The position numbers and the translations under genes are program-made. A DNA stretch of 64,000 bases from Chitinophagales bacterium. GTDB lineage: Bacteria; Bacteroidota; Bacteroidia; Chitinophagales; Chitinophagaceae. A model generated the notes under the pieces. That model was not told the DNA's origin, ran no database searches, and was given only the letters and a program-made list of their open reading frames with translations. The stretch is taken from NCBI GenBank assembly GCA_017303335.1, contig JAFLBK010000003.1, positions 1 through 64,000 on the forward strand. The letters run 5' to 3'. This document shows, in pieces, positions 35,479-44,798 of this stretch (position 1 is the first letter of the stretch; each line of letters begins with the position of its first letter).

Positions 35479-36504
35479 ATGCGAAAAAAAATGCTGGCCA
35501 TACTGCAATATGCCCTGTTCCTGGGCGCAGCCCTCTTCCTGGTATGGTGGAGCGTTCATAAACTTACCGATGAGGCTTTCGCCGAATTCAAGCATGCGCT
35601 CCGGAGCGCCAATTATTACCTGCTGATCCCCGTCTTCTTCATCCTGCTGGCCAGCCACCTGAGCCGGGCCATCCGCTGGAAGATACTTATGCGTTCGATG
35701 GGCTACGAACCCAGGCTCAGCAATACGTTCTGCGCTGTTATGATCGGCTACCTCGCCAACTTCGCTTTCCCCCGCCTCGGTGAAGTGCTGAAATGCACCA
35801 TCCTGGGTAAATACGAAAAAGTTCCCGCCGATAAACTGGTTGGCACCATCCTCGTGGAGCGTGCGATCGACCTGGTGTCTTTTGCCATCATCATTGTTAT
35901 TTCATTGCTTACCCAGGCCGATGTGGTGGGCGAATACGCCATGGACATATTCCGGCGGCATATTGTTTCGGCCAATATGTACGCCACCATTCTCAAACTG
36001 GCCATTGTACTTTTCGTGATCGCCGGTTTCTTCATCCTCTTAAAATACCTGGTGCGGAAATACCCCGAAAGCAAACCGATCCAGAAGGTCAGGAGCATTG
36101 TCAGGGGCGTAATGGAAGGCTTACTGACGGTAAAGAATATTCAGCAGAAAGGGCGATTCCTGCTGCACAGTTTTTTTATCTGGGGTTGCTACCTCGGTGG
36201 TACTTACCTCGGTTTCCATGCGATACAGGAAACCAGCGAACTCCCGGTACTGGCATCGTTTCCCGTGCTGGCCTTCGGCACCGTTGCTATGATCCTTACG
36301 CCCGGCGGCATCGGCCTCTATCCTGTTTTTCTGATGGAAGCCATGAAACTTTACAACATATCCGAAAGCTATGGAACGGCGAATGGCTGGCTGCAGTGGT
36401 CGGCCCAATTCCTCATTGTACTCGTCGTTGGCTTTTTATGTTTGCTACTTTTGCCCTACCTAAACAGAACAAAACATGAAAGCGATCAGCAGCATACCCG
36501 CTAA
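35479..36504 (+). CDS. flippase-like membrane protein (LPG synthase transmembrane-domain family)
   Basis: The 341-residue integral membrane protein has about eight helices and the UPF0104 features: SHLSRAIRWKILMRSMGY after the second helix, FAFPRLGEVLKCTILGKYE, and the GTILVERAIDLVSF segment. It corresponds to the flippase half of MprF-type lysylphosphatidylglycerol synthases. No aminoacyl-transferase half is present. The family is also linked to glycolipid and glycosyl-lipid export. The next gene begins 29 bases before its stop in another frame, so the two are translationally coupled. Confidence 0.85.
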   Translation: MRKKMLAILQYALFLGAALFLVWWSVHKLTDEAFAEFKHALRSANYYLLIPVFFILLASHLSRAIRWKILMRSMGYEPRLSNTFCAVMIGYLANFAFPRLGEVLKCTILGKYEKVPADKLVGTILVERAIDLVSFAIIIVISLLTQADVVGEYAMDIFRRHIVSANMYATILKLAIVLFVIAGFFILLKYLVRKYPESKPIQKVRSIVRGVMEGLLTVKNIQQKGRFLLHSFFIWGCYLGGTYLGFHAIQETSELPVLASFPVLAFGTVAMILTPGGIGLYPVFLMEAMKLYNISESYGTANGWLQWSAQFLIVLVVGFLCLLLLPYLNRTKHESDQQHTR

Positions 36505-36970
36505 AGTATTCGATCTCGACAACCTGCTGCACCAGGTACGCCGCTGGCGGCTGCAGGATAAAAAGATCGTATTCACCAATGGCGTTTTCGATATCCTTCA
36601 CGAAGGCCACATTGCTTCGCTGAGCGAAGCCGCTTCGTTTGGTCATGTACTGATTGTGGGGGTGAATACCGACGCGTCGGTAAAACGGCTGAAAGGCGAA
36701 AGCCGGCCGGTGAACAATGAAAAATCGCGGTCGTTGCTGCTGGCATCCCTGGTAATCACCGACGCCGTGATCCTGTTTGAAGAAGACACCCCGCAAAAAC
36801 TGATCAGCGCCATACTCCCCGATGTACTGGTGAAGGGAGGCGATTATACGATCGACCAGATCGTGGGCGCCAACGAAGTATTGGCGAATGGCGGAGACGT
36901 AAAGATTGTTCCGATACTCGAAGGGTTCTCCACCACGTCCATCATCGAACGGATGAAACAAGCAAAATGA
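36476..36970 (+). CDS. heptose-1-phosphate adenylyltransferase-like nucleotidyltransferase
   Basis: The 164-residue cytidylyltransferase-fold protein has TNGVFDILHEGHIASLSEA, the HxGH nucleotide motif, and a C-terminal end GFSTTSIIERM containing the ST-x-x-I motif. It matches the C-terminal (RfaE2) domain of HldE, which makes ADP-glycero-manno-heptose for LPS core or S-layer glycan. Glycerol-3-phosphate cytidylyltransferases are similar, so the substrate is not certain. It overlaps the flippase-like gene by 29 bases. A separate kinase domain (RfaE1) is not in the window. Confidence 0.82.
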   Translation: MKAISSIPAKVFDLDNLLHQVRRWRLQDKKIVFTNGVFDILHEGHIASLSEAASFGHVLIVGVNTDASVKRLKGESRPVNNEKSRSLLLASLVITDAVILFEEDTPQKLISAILPDVLVKGGDYTIDQIVGANEVLANGGDVKIVPILEGFSTTSIIERMKQAK

Positions 36971-37049
36971 TCAGGGCAAACTTCACATAAACTTAATACC
37001 CCGGTGCAACCTGTTTACATACAGGCGCTTAATTTCGTTTGCACCCGGT

Positions 37050-39131
37050 ATGAACACACGAAGAAACTTGCGAAAGAGAAAAACAATATTCCGCGACATC
37101 AGCTGGCTTTCCTTCAACGCCCGTGTACTGCAGGAAGCGGCCGACGATTCCGTTCCGCTCCGCGAACGCATTAAATTTCTCGGCATCTTCTCCAACAACC
37201 TCGATGAATTCTTCCGGGTGCGGGTGGCCACGCTCAACCGCATGATCGAGTTCGGCAAACGTTCGAACATGCACCTCGAGGAATCGCCCAACGCGATCCT
37301 GGAACAGATCCAGGAGATCGTACTGGAGCAACAAAAGGAATTCGACCGCATCTGGAACGAGATACTGCGGGAACTGAAAAAGGATAAGATATTCCTCGTC
37401 AATGATACGCAACTTAACCGGGCGCAGCAGAAATTCGTACTCGATTATTTCAATGAAGAGATCCGCGGCAATATCATCCCGCTGATGATCGAAAGCATCC
37501 AGAACTTCCCGGTACTGAGCGACAAATCCATCTACCTGGCCTGCAAACTTTCACGGAAAGACAAAAGCGTACCCCAGAAATTCGCCCTCGTTTCGGTACC
37601 GGCCCGGCGCCTGCCCCGGTTCACCATCCTGCCTTCCCGCAGCAACGAAAAACACATCATCCTGCTCGAAGACATGATCCGCTTCTGCCTGCCGCATATC
37701 TTCTCCTTCTTCGGCTACGACAGTTTTTCTTCCTGGATCATCAAAGTGACAAGGGACGCCGAGATCGATATCGACAACGACATAGCCACCTCGCTGATCC
37801 AGAAGATTGAAAAAGGACTGAAGAACCGGAAAAAAGGGAAACCCGTCCGGTTTGTATTCGACCGTGCCATCGACCCGGCCTTGCTTACCTACCTGGTGAA
37901 ACGCCTGAACCTGCACCGGAAAGACAACCTGATCCCCGGCGGACGCATTCATAATTTCAAAGACTTCATCAACTTCCCCGATTCGGTATTCGAGCAGAAA
38001 AAACACCGGAAGAAACCATTCCCGCACCCGGCGTTGAAGAACCGGCCGAGTATTACCGATGTGGTGCTGGAGAAAGACGTGTTGCTCAATTTTCCCTACC
38101 ACAGTTTCGACAGCATGATCGACCTGTTGCGTGAAGCCGCCATCGACCCGGAAGTGATCAGCATTAAAATAACCTGTTACCGCCTGGCCGATCGTTCCAA
38201 GATCATCAACACCCTCACCAATGCCGTACGAAATGGTAAAGAAGTAACCGTGGTACTGGAACTGCGGGCCCGCTTCGATGAAGAGGCCAACCTCGAATGG
38301 AAGGAAGAACTGGAAGAAGCCGGCGCCCGGGTGCTCCTGGGTGTACCGAACATGAAAGTGCATGCCAAACTTTGCCTGATCAAAAAACGAACGGCCAAAC
38401 GAACCATTCACTATGGCTTTGTAAGCACCGGTAACCTCAACGAAAAGACCGCGTTGGTTTACGGCGACTCCTGCCTGCTTACTGCCGACCGCAACATCAT
38501 GGCCGATGTGAACCGCATCTTCAATTACCTCGAGCAACCCAAAACAAGGATGCAGCTGCTGTTCGACTGCAATACCCTGCTGGTATGCCCTACCAGCATG
38601 CGGTCGCAGCTCACCCAGCTCATCAACCGCGAGATAAAAGCGGCGAAAGATAAAAAACCGGCTTCGATCATACTCAAACTGAATTCCCTCAGCGACGAAC
38701 AACTGATCAACAAGCTCACCGAGGCCGCCAAGGCCGGCGTTTCCATCCGCCTGGTCATCCGCGGTATTTTCTGCATGTTCAGCGAGAACAGAAAATTCAA
38801 ACTCCCTGTTCAGGCCATCAGTATTGTGGATGAATACCTGGAGCATGCCCGGGTAATGGTGTTTCACAACGGAGGCAAGGAAAAAGTATTCATCTCCTCG
38901 GCCGACTGGATGGTGCGTAACCTCGACCACCGGGTGGAAGTAGCCTGCCCTATTTTTGAAAAAAGCATCCAGCAGGAACTGAAAGACATGCTCGAGATCC
39001 AACTCAAAGACAATATCAAGGCCCGCATACTCGACAACGAACTCTGCAACCAATACGTAAATCCCCGGAACACCCGCAAAATCCGCAGCCAGGTAGAAAC
39101 CTGGAATTACTTGTACCGGAAGACACAATAA
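37050..39131 (+). CDS. ppk1: polyphosphate kinase 1
   Basis: The 693-residue enzyme reversibly makes polyphosphate from ATP. The N-terminal SWLSFNARVLQEA region and the head domain IKFLGIFSNNLDEFFRVRV are typical. Catalytic His438 is in MKVHAKLCLI, followed by STGNLNEKTALVYGD and the second phospholipase-D-like half. It is about the usual length and looks complete. The exopolyphosphatase gene follows 100 bases later, separated by a word-built hairpin. TTCGTTTG, one base from a -7 box, ends 8 bases before the ATG. Confidence 0.95.
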   Translation: MNTRRNLRKRKTIFRDISWLSFNARVLQEAADDSVPLRERIKFLGIFSNNLDEFFRVRVATLNRMIEFGKRSNMHLEESPNAILEQIQEIVLEQQKEFDRIWNEILRELKKDKIFLVNDTQLNRAQQKFVLDYFNEEIRGNIIPLMIESIQNFPVLSDKSIYLACKLSRKDKSVPQKFALVSVPARRLPRFTILPSRSNEKHIILLEDMIRFCLPHIFSFFGYDSFSSWIIKVTRDAEIDIDNDIATSLIQKIEKGLKNRKKGKPVRFVFDRAIDPALLTYLVKRLNLHRKDNLIPGGRIHNFKDFINFPDSVFEQKKHRKKPFPHPALKNRPSITDVVLEKDVLLNFPYHSFDSMIDLLREAAIDPEVISIKITCYRLADRSKIINTLTNAVRNGKEVTVVLELRARFDEEANLEWKEELEEAGARVLLGVPNMKVHAKLCLIKKRTAKRTIHYGFVSTGNLNEKTALVYGDSCLLTADRNIMADVNRIFNYLEQPKTRMQLLFDCNTLLVCPTSMRSQLTQLINREIKAAKDKKPASIILKLNSLSDEQLINKLTEAAKAGVSIRLVIRGIFCMFSENRKFKLPVQAISIVDEYLEHARVMVFHNGGKEKVFISSADWMVRNLDHRVEVACPIFEKSIQQELKDMLEIQLKDNIKARILDNELCNQYVNPRNTRKIRSQVETWNYLYRKTQ

Positions 39132-39149
39132 ATACAACCCGCTTTACCC

Positions 39150-39232
39150 GTTTATTTGTTTACCAGTTTATTTGTTAATCGTAAATTCGTCGGTATATGC
39201 TGACCAATAAACCAATAAACCAATAAACCAAT
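39150..39232. repeat. word-built intergenic hairpin between ppk1 and ppx
   Basis: The left arm is made of 8-base units TTTATTTG, TTTACCAG, TTTATTTG. The right arm is about 3.6 units of CCAATAAA (39204-39232). The arms are approximate reverse complements (CCAATAAA versus TTTATTGG). The right arm runs into the TTG start codon of ppx at 39232. It resembles in design, not in sequence, the elements at 21352 and 44799. Confidence 0.6.
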
Positions 39233-40110
39233 TGCGAATCGCCGCCATCGATATAGGAAGTAATGCCGCCCGGTTGCTGATCACCGAAGTAAGGGAGGAA
39301 ACCAGGAATGAACCGGTATTCAGTAAACTCAACCTAATTCGGGTTCCCCTGCGGCTTGGCTTTGATGTATTCGACCAGGGCTTGATCCCCAAACAAAAGA
39401 TCGGCATGATGCTGCAGACGATGAAGGCTTTCAAGCACCTGATGAACGCCTACGAAGTGAAGCACGTGATTGCCTGCGCCACCAGCGCCATGCGTGACGC
39501 GAAAAACTCCGACGACATCATCCGCAAAGTGAAACTCGAAACGGATATCTCCATCGAAGTCATCAGTGGCGACAGGGAAGCCGGGCTTGTTTTTGAAAAT
39601 CATATCGCTGAAACACTCGACAAGGATCACAGCTACATGTACATCGATGTGGGCGGCGGCAGTACCGAACTCTCCTTCTTCGGCAACGGGCGCCTTACGT
39701 TCAAGGAATCATTCAACATCGGCACCATACGCCTGTTGCAGGACGCGGTGCACGAGAAGACCTGGGAAGTGATGAAGGAGATTATTAAGACGGTTACCAA
39801 GGGACAGAAAGAAGTAATGGCCATCGGCAGCGGTGGCAATATCAATAAGGTGTTTTCGCTGAGCAAACGCAAGGAAGGAAAACCGCTCAGTCTGGACCTG
39901 TTGAAAGATTATCACCGTGAACTAAGCAGCGTAACCCTCGAAGAGCGCATGCGCCTGTACAACCTGCGGCCCGACCGGGCGGATGTGATCGTTCCTGCCC
40001 TGCATATATATATCAATGCCATGCGCTGGGCCGGCGCCAATGAAATGTACGTACCCAAGATCGGTTTGGTCGACGGCCTGGTACGGCATCTCTGGGATGA
40101 AATAAAATGA
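39232..40110 (+). CDS. exopolyphosphatase / GppA family phosphatase
   Basis: The 292-residue protein of the actin-like Ppx/GppA fold releases phosphate from polyphosphate or pppGpp. The signatures are IDIGSNAARLLITEV (phosphate-1 loop), ACATSAMRDAKNS and YIDVGGGSTELSFF (phosphate-2 loop). The start must be TTG 39232, because no in-frame ATG or GTG occurs upstream within the intergenic hairpin. It lacks the C-terminal HD domain of full-length Ppx (about 500 residues), as is usual for the short form. It is partnered with ppk1 in a synthesis/breakdown pair. Confidence 0.88.
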   Translation: MRIAAIDIGSNAARLLITEVREETRNEPVFSKLNLIRVPLRLGFDVFDQGLIPKQKIGMMLQTMKAFKHLMNAYEVKHVIACATSAMRDAKNSDDIIRKVKLETDISIEVISGDREAGLVFENHIAETLDKDHSYMYIDVGGGSTELSFFGNGRLTFKESFNIGTIRLLQDAVHEKTWEVMKEIIKTVTKGQKEVMAIGSGGNINKVFSLSKRKEGKPLSLDLLKDYHRELSSVTLEERMRLYNLRPDRADVIVPALHIYINAMRWAGANEMYVPKIGLVDGLVRHLWDEIK

Positions 40111-40224
40111 TTTGTCATCCCCGCGTCAAAACAGGTTCGTTCTACTGAGGCTCTTATTAATATTCCATTAAAATCTTGTTTGTTATACAGTACTGCCGCA
40201 AATTGCGCTCAAATCCGTTACGGT

Positions 40225-40914
40225 ATGACAAACATCTCCACCTTACGTATGTTGCTGATCGTGCTGTTTGCTTTCAGCAGTACCCGGGCCGTCGCACAAC
40301 GATCGGATGTCGGTAACTGGTTCATCTATTTCGGCAACCAGGCCATCAACAAAAAGTGGAACTGGTGGAACGAAGTGCAATACCGCAATTACAATTTCGC
40401 CGGCGACCTGCAGCAGTTGCTCCTGCGTACCGGCATCGGGTACAATCTTTCCGAAAACAACAATAACCTCCTGCTGGGCTATGGCTTTATCCGATCCGAA
40501 CGCTATTTATCCAACGGCGCTAAAACAGGCAGCAACGAACACCGGGTATACCAGCAGTTCATTACACGCCAGAACTTCGGCAGGGTATTGCTGCAGCACC
40601 GTTACCGCATCGAAGAACGTTTTCTGCCCGATGATTTCCAGGTGCGCTTCCGGTATTTCCTGGCTTGCAATATTCCGCTCAACAACAAAACCATGAGCAG
40701 GAATACGGTTTACCTTTCCGCCTACAACGAGTTATTCCTGAACGCCGAATCGCCCGTATTCGACCGCAACCGTTTGTACGGCGCAATCGGGTATGTGATC
40801 AACAAATACCTTCGTGCCGAGGCGGGCTTCATGGCGCAAACCCTTGAAACCAGCAACCGCAACCAGTTCCAATTGGTATTCTTCAATAACCTCCCGCTCA
40901 AAAAGAGCCGGTAA
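40225..40914 (+). CDS. DUF2490 family outer-membrane protein
   Basis: The product is 229 residues from ATG 40225, where a signal peptide (about 1-25, LLIVLFAFSSTRAVAQ) begins. The frame is open upstream, but that part has no signal character. The family start is NWFIYFGNQAINKKWNWWNE, followed by many amphipathic strands (QQLLLRTGIGYNL, LLQHRYRIEERF) and a final FQLVFFNNLP strand. It is a small barrel of unknown function, common in Bacteroidota. It stands 114 bases after ppx on the same strand and could share its transcript. Confidence 0.8.
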   Translation: MTNISTLRMLLIVLFAFSSTRAVAQRSDVGNWFIYFGNQAINKKWNWWNEVQYRNYNFAGDLQQLLLRTGIGYNLSENNNNLLLGYGFIRSERYLSNGAKTGSNEHRVYQQFITRQNFGRVLLQHRYRIEERFLPDDFQVRFRYFLACNIPLNNKTMSRNTVYLSAYNELFLNAESPVFDRNRLYGAIGYVINKYLRAEAGFMAQTLETSNRNQFQLVFFNNLPLKKSR

Positions 40915-40963
40915 GTATTGTGTATATTTATCCCTGTAAGATTATTGTATAAACAGGCAGACT

Positions 40964-41428
40964 ATGCATTTACCCGCCCAGATAGCCAAACAGTTCCGCG
41001 ACCTGCATTTCGGCGGCAACTGGACAGCTGTAAACCTGAAAGACGTATTGAAGGATGTTAACTGGCAACAAGCCATAACCCCCGTACATGGATTCAACAG
41101 CATCGCGACGCTGGTAGCACATACACACTATTATGTTGGCATCGTAACCAGGGTATTAAATGGAGAACCCCTCACGGGAAAGGATGCCGACAGTTTCAAT
41201 TGCCCTCCCATCAATACAGAAGAAGACTGGCAGCAATTACTGAACAAGGTTTGGAACGACGCGGATCAATTTGCCCGGATGCTCGAACAGTTTCCCGAAG
41301 CCCGGCTCGGGGAAATCTTCATCAACGAAAAATACGGGAACTATTACCGCAACTTCACCGGCATCGTTGAACATACACACTACCATTTAGGCCAGATCGT
41401 GCTGCTCAAGAAACTGGTAAGCGCTTGA
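40964..41428 (+). CDS. DinB-family protein
   Basis: The 154-residue protein has a four-helix DinB/YfiT-like fold. FNSIATLVAHTHYYVGIVTR and IVEHTHYHLGQIVLLKKL each carry the His residues that bind a metal ion in this family. It is cytoplasmic, with no signal peptide. Members act as thiol-dependent transferases (bacillithiol S-transferase type) or have unknown roles; a specific activity cannot be assigned. It starts 49 bases after the DUF2490 gene. A second DinB gene lies at 48406. Confidence 0.8.
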   Translation: MHLPAQIAKQFRDLHFGGNWTAVNLKDVLKDVNWQQAITPVHGFNSIATLVAHTHYYVGIVTRVLNGEPLTGKDADSFNCPPINTEEDWQQLLNKVWNDADQFARMLEQFPEARLGEIFINEKYGNYYRNFTGIVEHTHYHLGQIVLLKKLVSA

Positions 41429-41522
41429 ATGAGGACTGGTATTGCTTCAAAGAAGTAAAATTTGTTATGGGATCGACCCCTTATACGTGTCATTGGGTAT
41501 GTACCACCCCAGTGTTTTAGCA

Positions 41523-41530
41523 TACCTTAG
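41523..41530 (+). promoter_or_regulatory. -7-like box TACCTTAG, 4 nt before the TPR gene start
   Basis: TACCTTAG-CTAA-ATG. One base differs from TAnnTTTG. No clear -33. The spacing to the ATG equals that at purC and miaE. Confidence 0.4.
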
Positions 41531-41534
41531 CTAA

Positions 41535-42668
41535 ATGAAAAACACAATCGCCATCTTCCTGCTGTCTATCTGCCTGGCAGCCGGCGCACAGGCACAGGAT
41601 GCCCTTAGCTACTACAACCAGGGTATCAAACTCAAAGAATCAACTAAAACTGCCGAGGCGCTGGCACAATTCAGAAAAGCCATCGCCCTGAACCCGAAAT
41701 ACAGTGAAGCCCTGTACCAGGCAGGCTGGTGCCAGAATGACCTGAAAGAATACAGCAGCGCCATTACATACCTGCAAAAAGCCAGGCAGTTTGGTCCGGC
41801 CATGCCCAAGCTCTTCTTCGAGCTGGGCTATGCTTTTGAAAAAACCGGTAAGACTGATTCGGCCCTGTATTATTACGGGAAATGCCTCGAGATGAACCCG
41901 GGCTATTCCCTCGTTTACAAACAACTGGGTACGATGGCCTATATGAAAGACGATTACAACACGGCCATCACCAACTATAATAAATACGAAGAAAACGCGA
42001 AAGCGGAGATCAAGGATTATATGTACTGGTACCGGAAGGGGTTTTCGTACAACGCCCTGAAGGATTACACCAATGCCAATACTGCCCTGCTGAAATCCCT
42101 TGGGCTGAATAAAGAGTATTTAAACACCTACCTCGAACTCGGTTTCGCGGCCAGTAAACGCAAACTGGATGATGAAGCGATCGGCTATTTCAGGACCGCC
42201 ATGAACCTCGATCCGAAGAGTCATATCCCCCTTAACGGCATCGCCGAAGTGTACCGAGATAACAAGAAAGACTGCGACGAAGCCATGAACTGGTACCGGA
42301 AATCGCTCCAGCTCAACCCCACCGAACGGAAAGCCTGCTATGGCATGGGTTATTGCTTCAACTCGAAAGAACAATTCGCCAACGCCATCGGGTATCTTAA
42401 AACGGCCATTGAAAACGAACCATCCTATACCGCCGCCTACATCGAACTGGGTTACGCGTATTACCGTACCGATAAATTCACCGACGCGGAAACCTGTTTC
42501 AATAAAGCCATCGAACTGAGTCCGAAGAACGAAAACGCCCGGTACTATGCCTGCCTGATGTACGTCAAACAAAAAAATAAGGCTAAGGCACAGCGGATGG
42601 TGGATGAACTAAAAGCCCTTTCTTCGAAACACGTGACTACCCTTCAACCCAAAGTAAACGGGTTATAA
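41535..42668 (+). CDS. secreted TPR-repeat protein
   Basis: The 377-residue product has a signal peptide (about 1-20, ending AQAQ). About nine TPR units follow, recognisable by the W/L/G/Y/A/P pattern (ALSYYNQGIKLKESTKTAEA, ALAQFRKAIALNPKYSEALY, YYGKCLEMNPGYSLVYKQLG, AETCFNKAIELSPKNENARY). Being exported, it probably works in the periplasm as a protein-protein scaffold. The genes beside it do not suggest a specific partner. A TACCTTAG box adjoins the start. Confidence 0.88.
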   Translation: MKNTIAIFLLSICLAAGAQAQDALSYYNQGIKLKESTKTAEALAQFRKAIALNPKYSEALYQAGWCQNDLKEYSSAITYLQKARQFGPAMPKLFFELGYAFEKTGKTDSALYYYGKCLEMNPGYSLVYKQLGTMAYMKDDYNTAITNYNKYEENAKAEIKDYMYWYRKGFSYNALKDYTNANTALLKSLGLNKEYLNTYLELGFAASKRKLDDEAIGYFRTAMNLDPKSHIPLNGIAEVYRDNKKDCDEAMNWYRKSLQLNPTERKACYGMGYCFNSKEQFANAIGYLKTAIENEPSYTAAYIELGYAYYRTDKFTDAETCFNKAIELSPKNENARYYACLMYVKQKNKAKAQRMVDELKALSSKHVTTLQPKVNGL

Positions 42669-42770
42669 GCGGCATTGTCCAGGCATATTATATTGTATAA
42701 ACGGTATGATGCCGCCCTGGCAATTTCTGTACTTTGTGTACATTGTATACCTAAAATAAACAGAAAAAGT

Positions 42771-43211
42771 ATGGCCAGAACCAACGTCTATCTCACGTTC
42801 AACGGCAACTGCGAAGATGCCTTTCATTTTTACCGCTCCGTACTCGGCGGAGAATTCAGTTTCATGGGTCGTTTTAAAGACATGCCGCCGCAGGAAGGCG
42901 GTAAACCCATGCCCCCGGAAGATGCCGAAAAGATCATGCATGTTTGCCTGCCGCTAAGCGCAGAAACAATGCTCATGGGTAGTGATACCGGCTCTGAATG
43001 GGCCGCGGGTTATACGCTGGGAAATAATTTCTCCATCTCGCTGACTGTAGACAGCCGGGAAGAAGCCGATCGTTATTTTACCGGGCTTTCCAATAACGGA
43101 CAGGTAACCATGCCCATGAACGAAACATTCTGGGGCGATTATTTCGGGATGTTCACCGATAAATTCGGCGTAAACTGGATGATCAGTTTCCCGACCGCCC
43201 AGCAAAAATAA
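42771..43211 (+). CDS. PhnB-like VOC-family protein
   Basis: The 146-residue protein (ATG 42771) is a typical cytoplasmic PhnB/3-demethylubiquinone-methyltransferase-like VOC protein: MARTNVYLTFNGNCEDAFHF start, YRSVLGGEFSFMGRF, PPEDAEKIMHVCLPL, and a C-terminal WGDYFGMFTDKFGVNWMIS. Members commonly bind metal or small molecules; the substrate is unknown. It is related in family, not closely in sequence, to the lipoprotein at 3840. A terminator follows. Confidence 0.85.
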   Translation: MARTNVYLTFNGNCEDAFHFYRSVLGGEFSFMGRFKDMPPQEGGKPMPPEDAEKIMHVCLPLSAETMLMGSDTGSEWAAGYTLGNNFSISLTVDSREEADRYFTGLSNNGQVTMPMNETFWGDYFGMFTDKFGVNWMISFPTAQQK

Positions 43212-43221
43212 CAGGATGCGG

Positions 43222-43263
43222 TACAGGCATCGTCGCTGAAGTTCGGGCGATGCCTGTATTTTT
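43222..43263 (+). terminator. Rho-independent terminator
   Basis: TACAGGCATCG, a 15-base loop, then CGATGCCTGTA and TTTTTC: an 11-bp perfect stem. It ends the VOC gene, 10 bases after its stop, and the next gene starts 20 bases later with its own signals. Confidence 0.75.
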
Positions 43264-43283
43264 CTACACCTAAAAAAAGAACA

Positions 43284-43853
43284 ATGGGCAAACTGGTTCT
43301 CTTCATGCATACTTCCCTGGATATGTACACCGCTGGCATGAACGGTGAAATGAACTGGATACATGTCGACCAGGAAATCTTCGAATACGTGGGCAAACGG
43401 GTGGATGAAACCGACACCGCACTCTACGGCCGGGTAACGTTCGAGATGATGGAAGCCTATTGGCCTACCGCCGCCGAACAACCCGGCGCCAGCAACCACG
43501 ACCGGCACCATGCGGCCTGGTACAAAACAGCGAAAAAAGTGGTATTGTCCAGGTCCTGGAAAGGAAGAAAAATTCCAAACGGGCAGGTCATCAGCGATAA
43601 CATCCGGGAAGAAGTAACGGCCCTCAAAACCTCTACGGAAAAAGACATCCTGATCTTTGGCAGCCCCTCATCGGTACATACACTCATGGCGGAAGGGCTC
43701 ATCGATTCGATCTGGGTCTTCCTGAACCCGGTTATCATCGGAAAAGGCATCCCCCTGTTCAGCGACATTCGGGAAATCACCAGGCTGAAACTCGACGTTT
43801 CGCATCGTTTCGCTTCGGGTGTGATATGCCTGGGCTATACGGTTCAGCGGTAA
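43284..43853 (+). CDS. dihydrofolate-reductase-like (RibD C-terminal domain) protein
   Basis: The 189-residue protein is of the RibD_C/YwjB type: MGKLVLFMHTSLDMYTAGMN start, TALYGRVTFEMMEAYWPTAA, then KKVVLSRSW and ILIFGSPSSVHTLMAEGLID, with a VFLNPVIIGKGIPLF end typical of this NADPH-binding fold. These proteins are reductase-like with no known physiological substrate. It is cytoplasmic and a single gene after a terminator. Confidence 0.85.
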   Translation: MGKLVLFMHTSLDMYTAGMNGEMNWIHVDQEIFEYVGKRVDETDTALYGRVTFEMMEAYWPTAAEQPGASNHDRHHAAWYKTAKKVVLSRSWKGRKIPNGQVISDNIREEVTALKTSTEKDILIFGSPSSVHTLMAEGLIDSIWVFLNPVIIGKGIPLFSDIREITRLKLDVSHRFASGVICLGYTVQR

Positions 43854-43972
43854 ATAACCCGTAATCAAAAAAAACGTTCTACATTTACAGCTGCATTGCT
43901 CCCGGGATTTGTTTTATTCTAACGCAGAGCCAATTCCACTCAGCATCATCCGTTAACTAAAACAAATACAGC

Positions 43973-44788
43973 ATGTCTGTCAACAAAGAGATCAAAAAAG
44001 TTACTACCAACACCTTACAGAAGATGAAAGCGGCCGGGGAAAATATCTCCATGATCACGGCCTATGACTTCTCCTTCGCCCGTATTTTCGATCATGCCGG
44101 AATCGACATTATCCTCGTAGGCGACAGCGCCAGCAATGTCATGGCAGGCCACGAAACCACCCTGCCCATCACCCTCGACCAGATGATCTACCATGCTCAA
44201 AGCGTGGTACGTGGTATCGACCGATGCCTGGTGGTGGTGGATATGCCTTTTGGCTATTACCAGTCGAACTCGGATGTAGCCCTTGCCTCCGCCATCAAGA
44301 TCATGAAGGAAACCGGTGGTCACTCGGTGAAACTCGAAGGCGGCGAGGAAGTCCTCGATTCGGTAAAAAAGATCGTAAGCGCGGGTATCCCCGTCATGGG
44401 TCACCTGGGACTCACCCCGCAGAGCATTTACAAATTCGGCACCTATAATGTGCGGGCCAAAGAGGAAGAAGAAGCCGCAAAACTGAAACGGGATGCACTG
44501 CTGTTACAGGAAGCGGGCGCCTTTGCCATCGTACTGGAAAAGATACCGGCAACCCTGGCCAAAGAAGTAAGCCAAAGCCTGCACATACCCACCATTGGTA
44601 TCGGCGGCGGGGGTGATTGTGATGGCCAGGTACTGGTGATGCACGATATGCTTGGCATCAATACTGAATTCAAACCCCGTTTCCTGCGCCAGTACCTCAA
44701 CCTGCACGAGCAGATAACCGGCGCTGTTAAACAATACATTGCTGATGTGAAAAGCGGCGACTTCCCCAACGAAAGCGAGCAGTACTAG
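43973..44788 (+). CDS. panB: 3-methyl-2-oxobutanoate hydroxymethyltransferase
   Basis: The 271-residue TIM-barrel enzyme adds a hydroxymethyl group from methylene-THF to ketoisovalerate, the first step of pantothenate synthesis. The signatures are [40 protein letters not shown] (Asp and metal site), [13 protein letters not shown], the HLGLTPQS segment and [21 protein letters not shown]. Length fits the family (about 265). It acts with PanC, whose gene lies at 34224. It stands alone with no operon partner. A tandem-repeat hairpin follows. Confidence 0.96.
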   Translation: MSVNKEIKKVTTNTLQKMKAAGENISMITAYDFSFARIFDHAGIDIILVGDSASNVMAGHETTLPITLDQMIYHAQSVVRGIDRCLVVVDMPFGYYQSNSDVALASAIKIMKETGGHSVKLEGGEEVLDSVKKIVSAGIPVMGHLGLTPQSIYKFGTYNVRAKEEEEAAKLKRDALLLQEAGAFAIVLEKIPATLAKEVSQSLHIPTIGIGGGGDCDGQVLVMHDMLGINTEFKPRFLRQYLNLHEQITGAVKQYIADVKSGDFPNESEQY

Positions 44789-44798
44789 GCTGAGTAAG

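Noticed and set aside
37551..39137. A 528-codon open frame antisense to ppk1, and similar long antisense frames at 13418-14179, 30551-31396, 45376-46230, 47239-48105 and 59727-60527
   Set aside because: Each lies opposite a well-recognised gene, has a composition set by codon bias of the real gene (rich in His, Val, Gly, Arg) and no motif. They are shadows.
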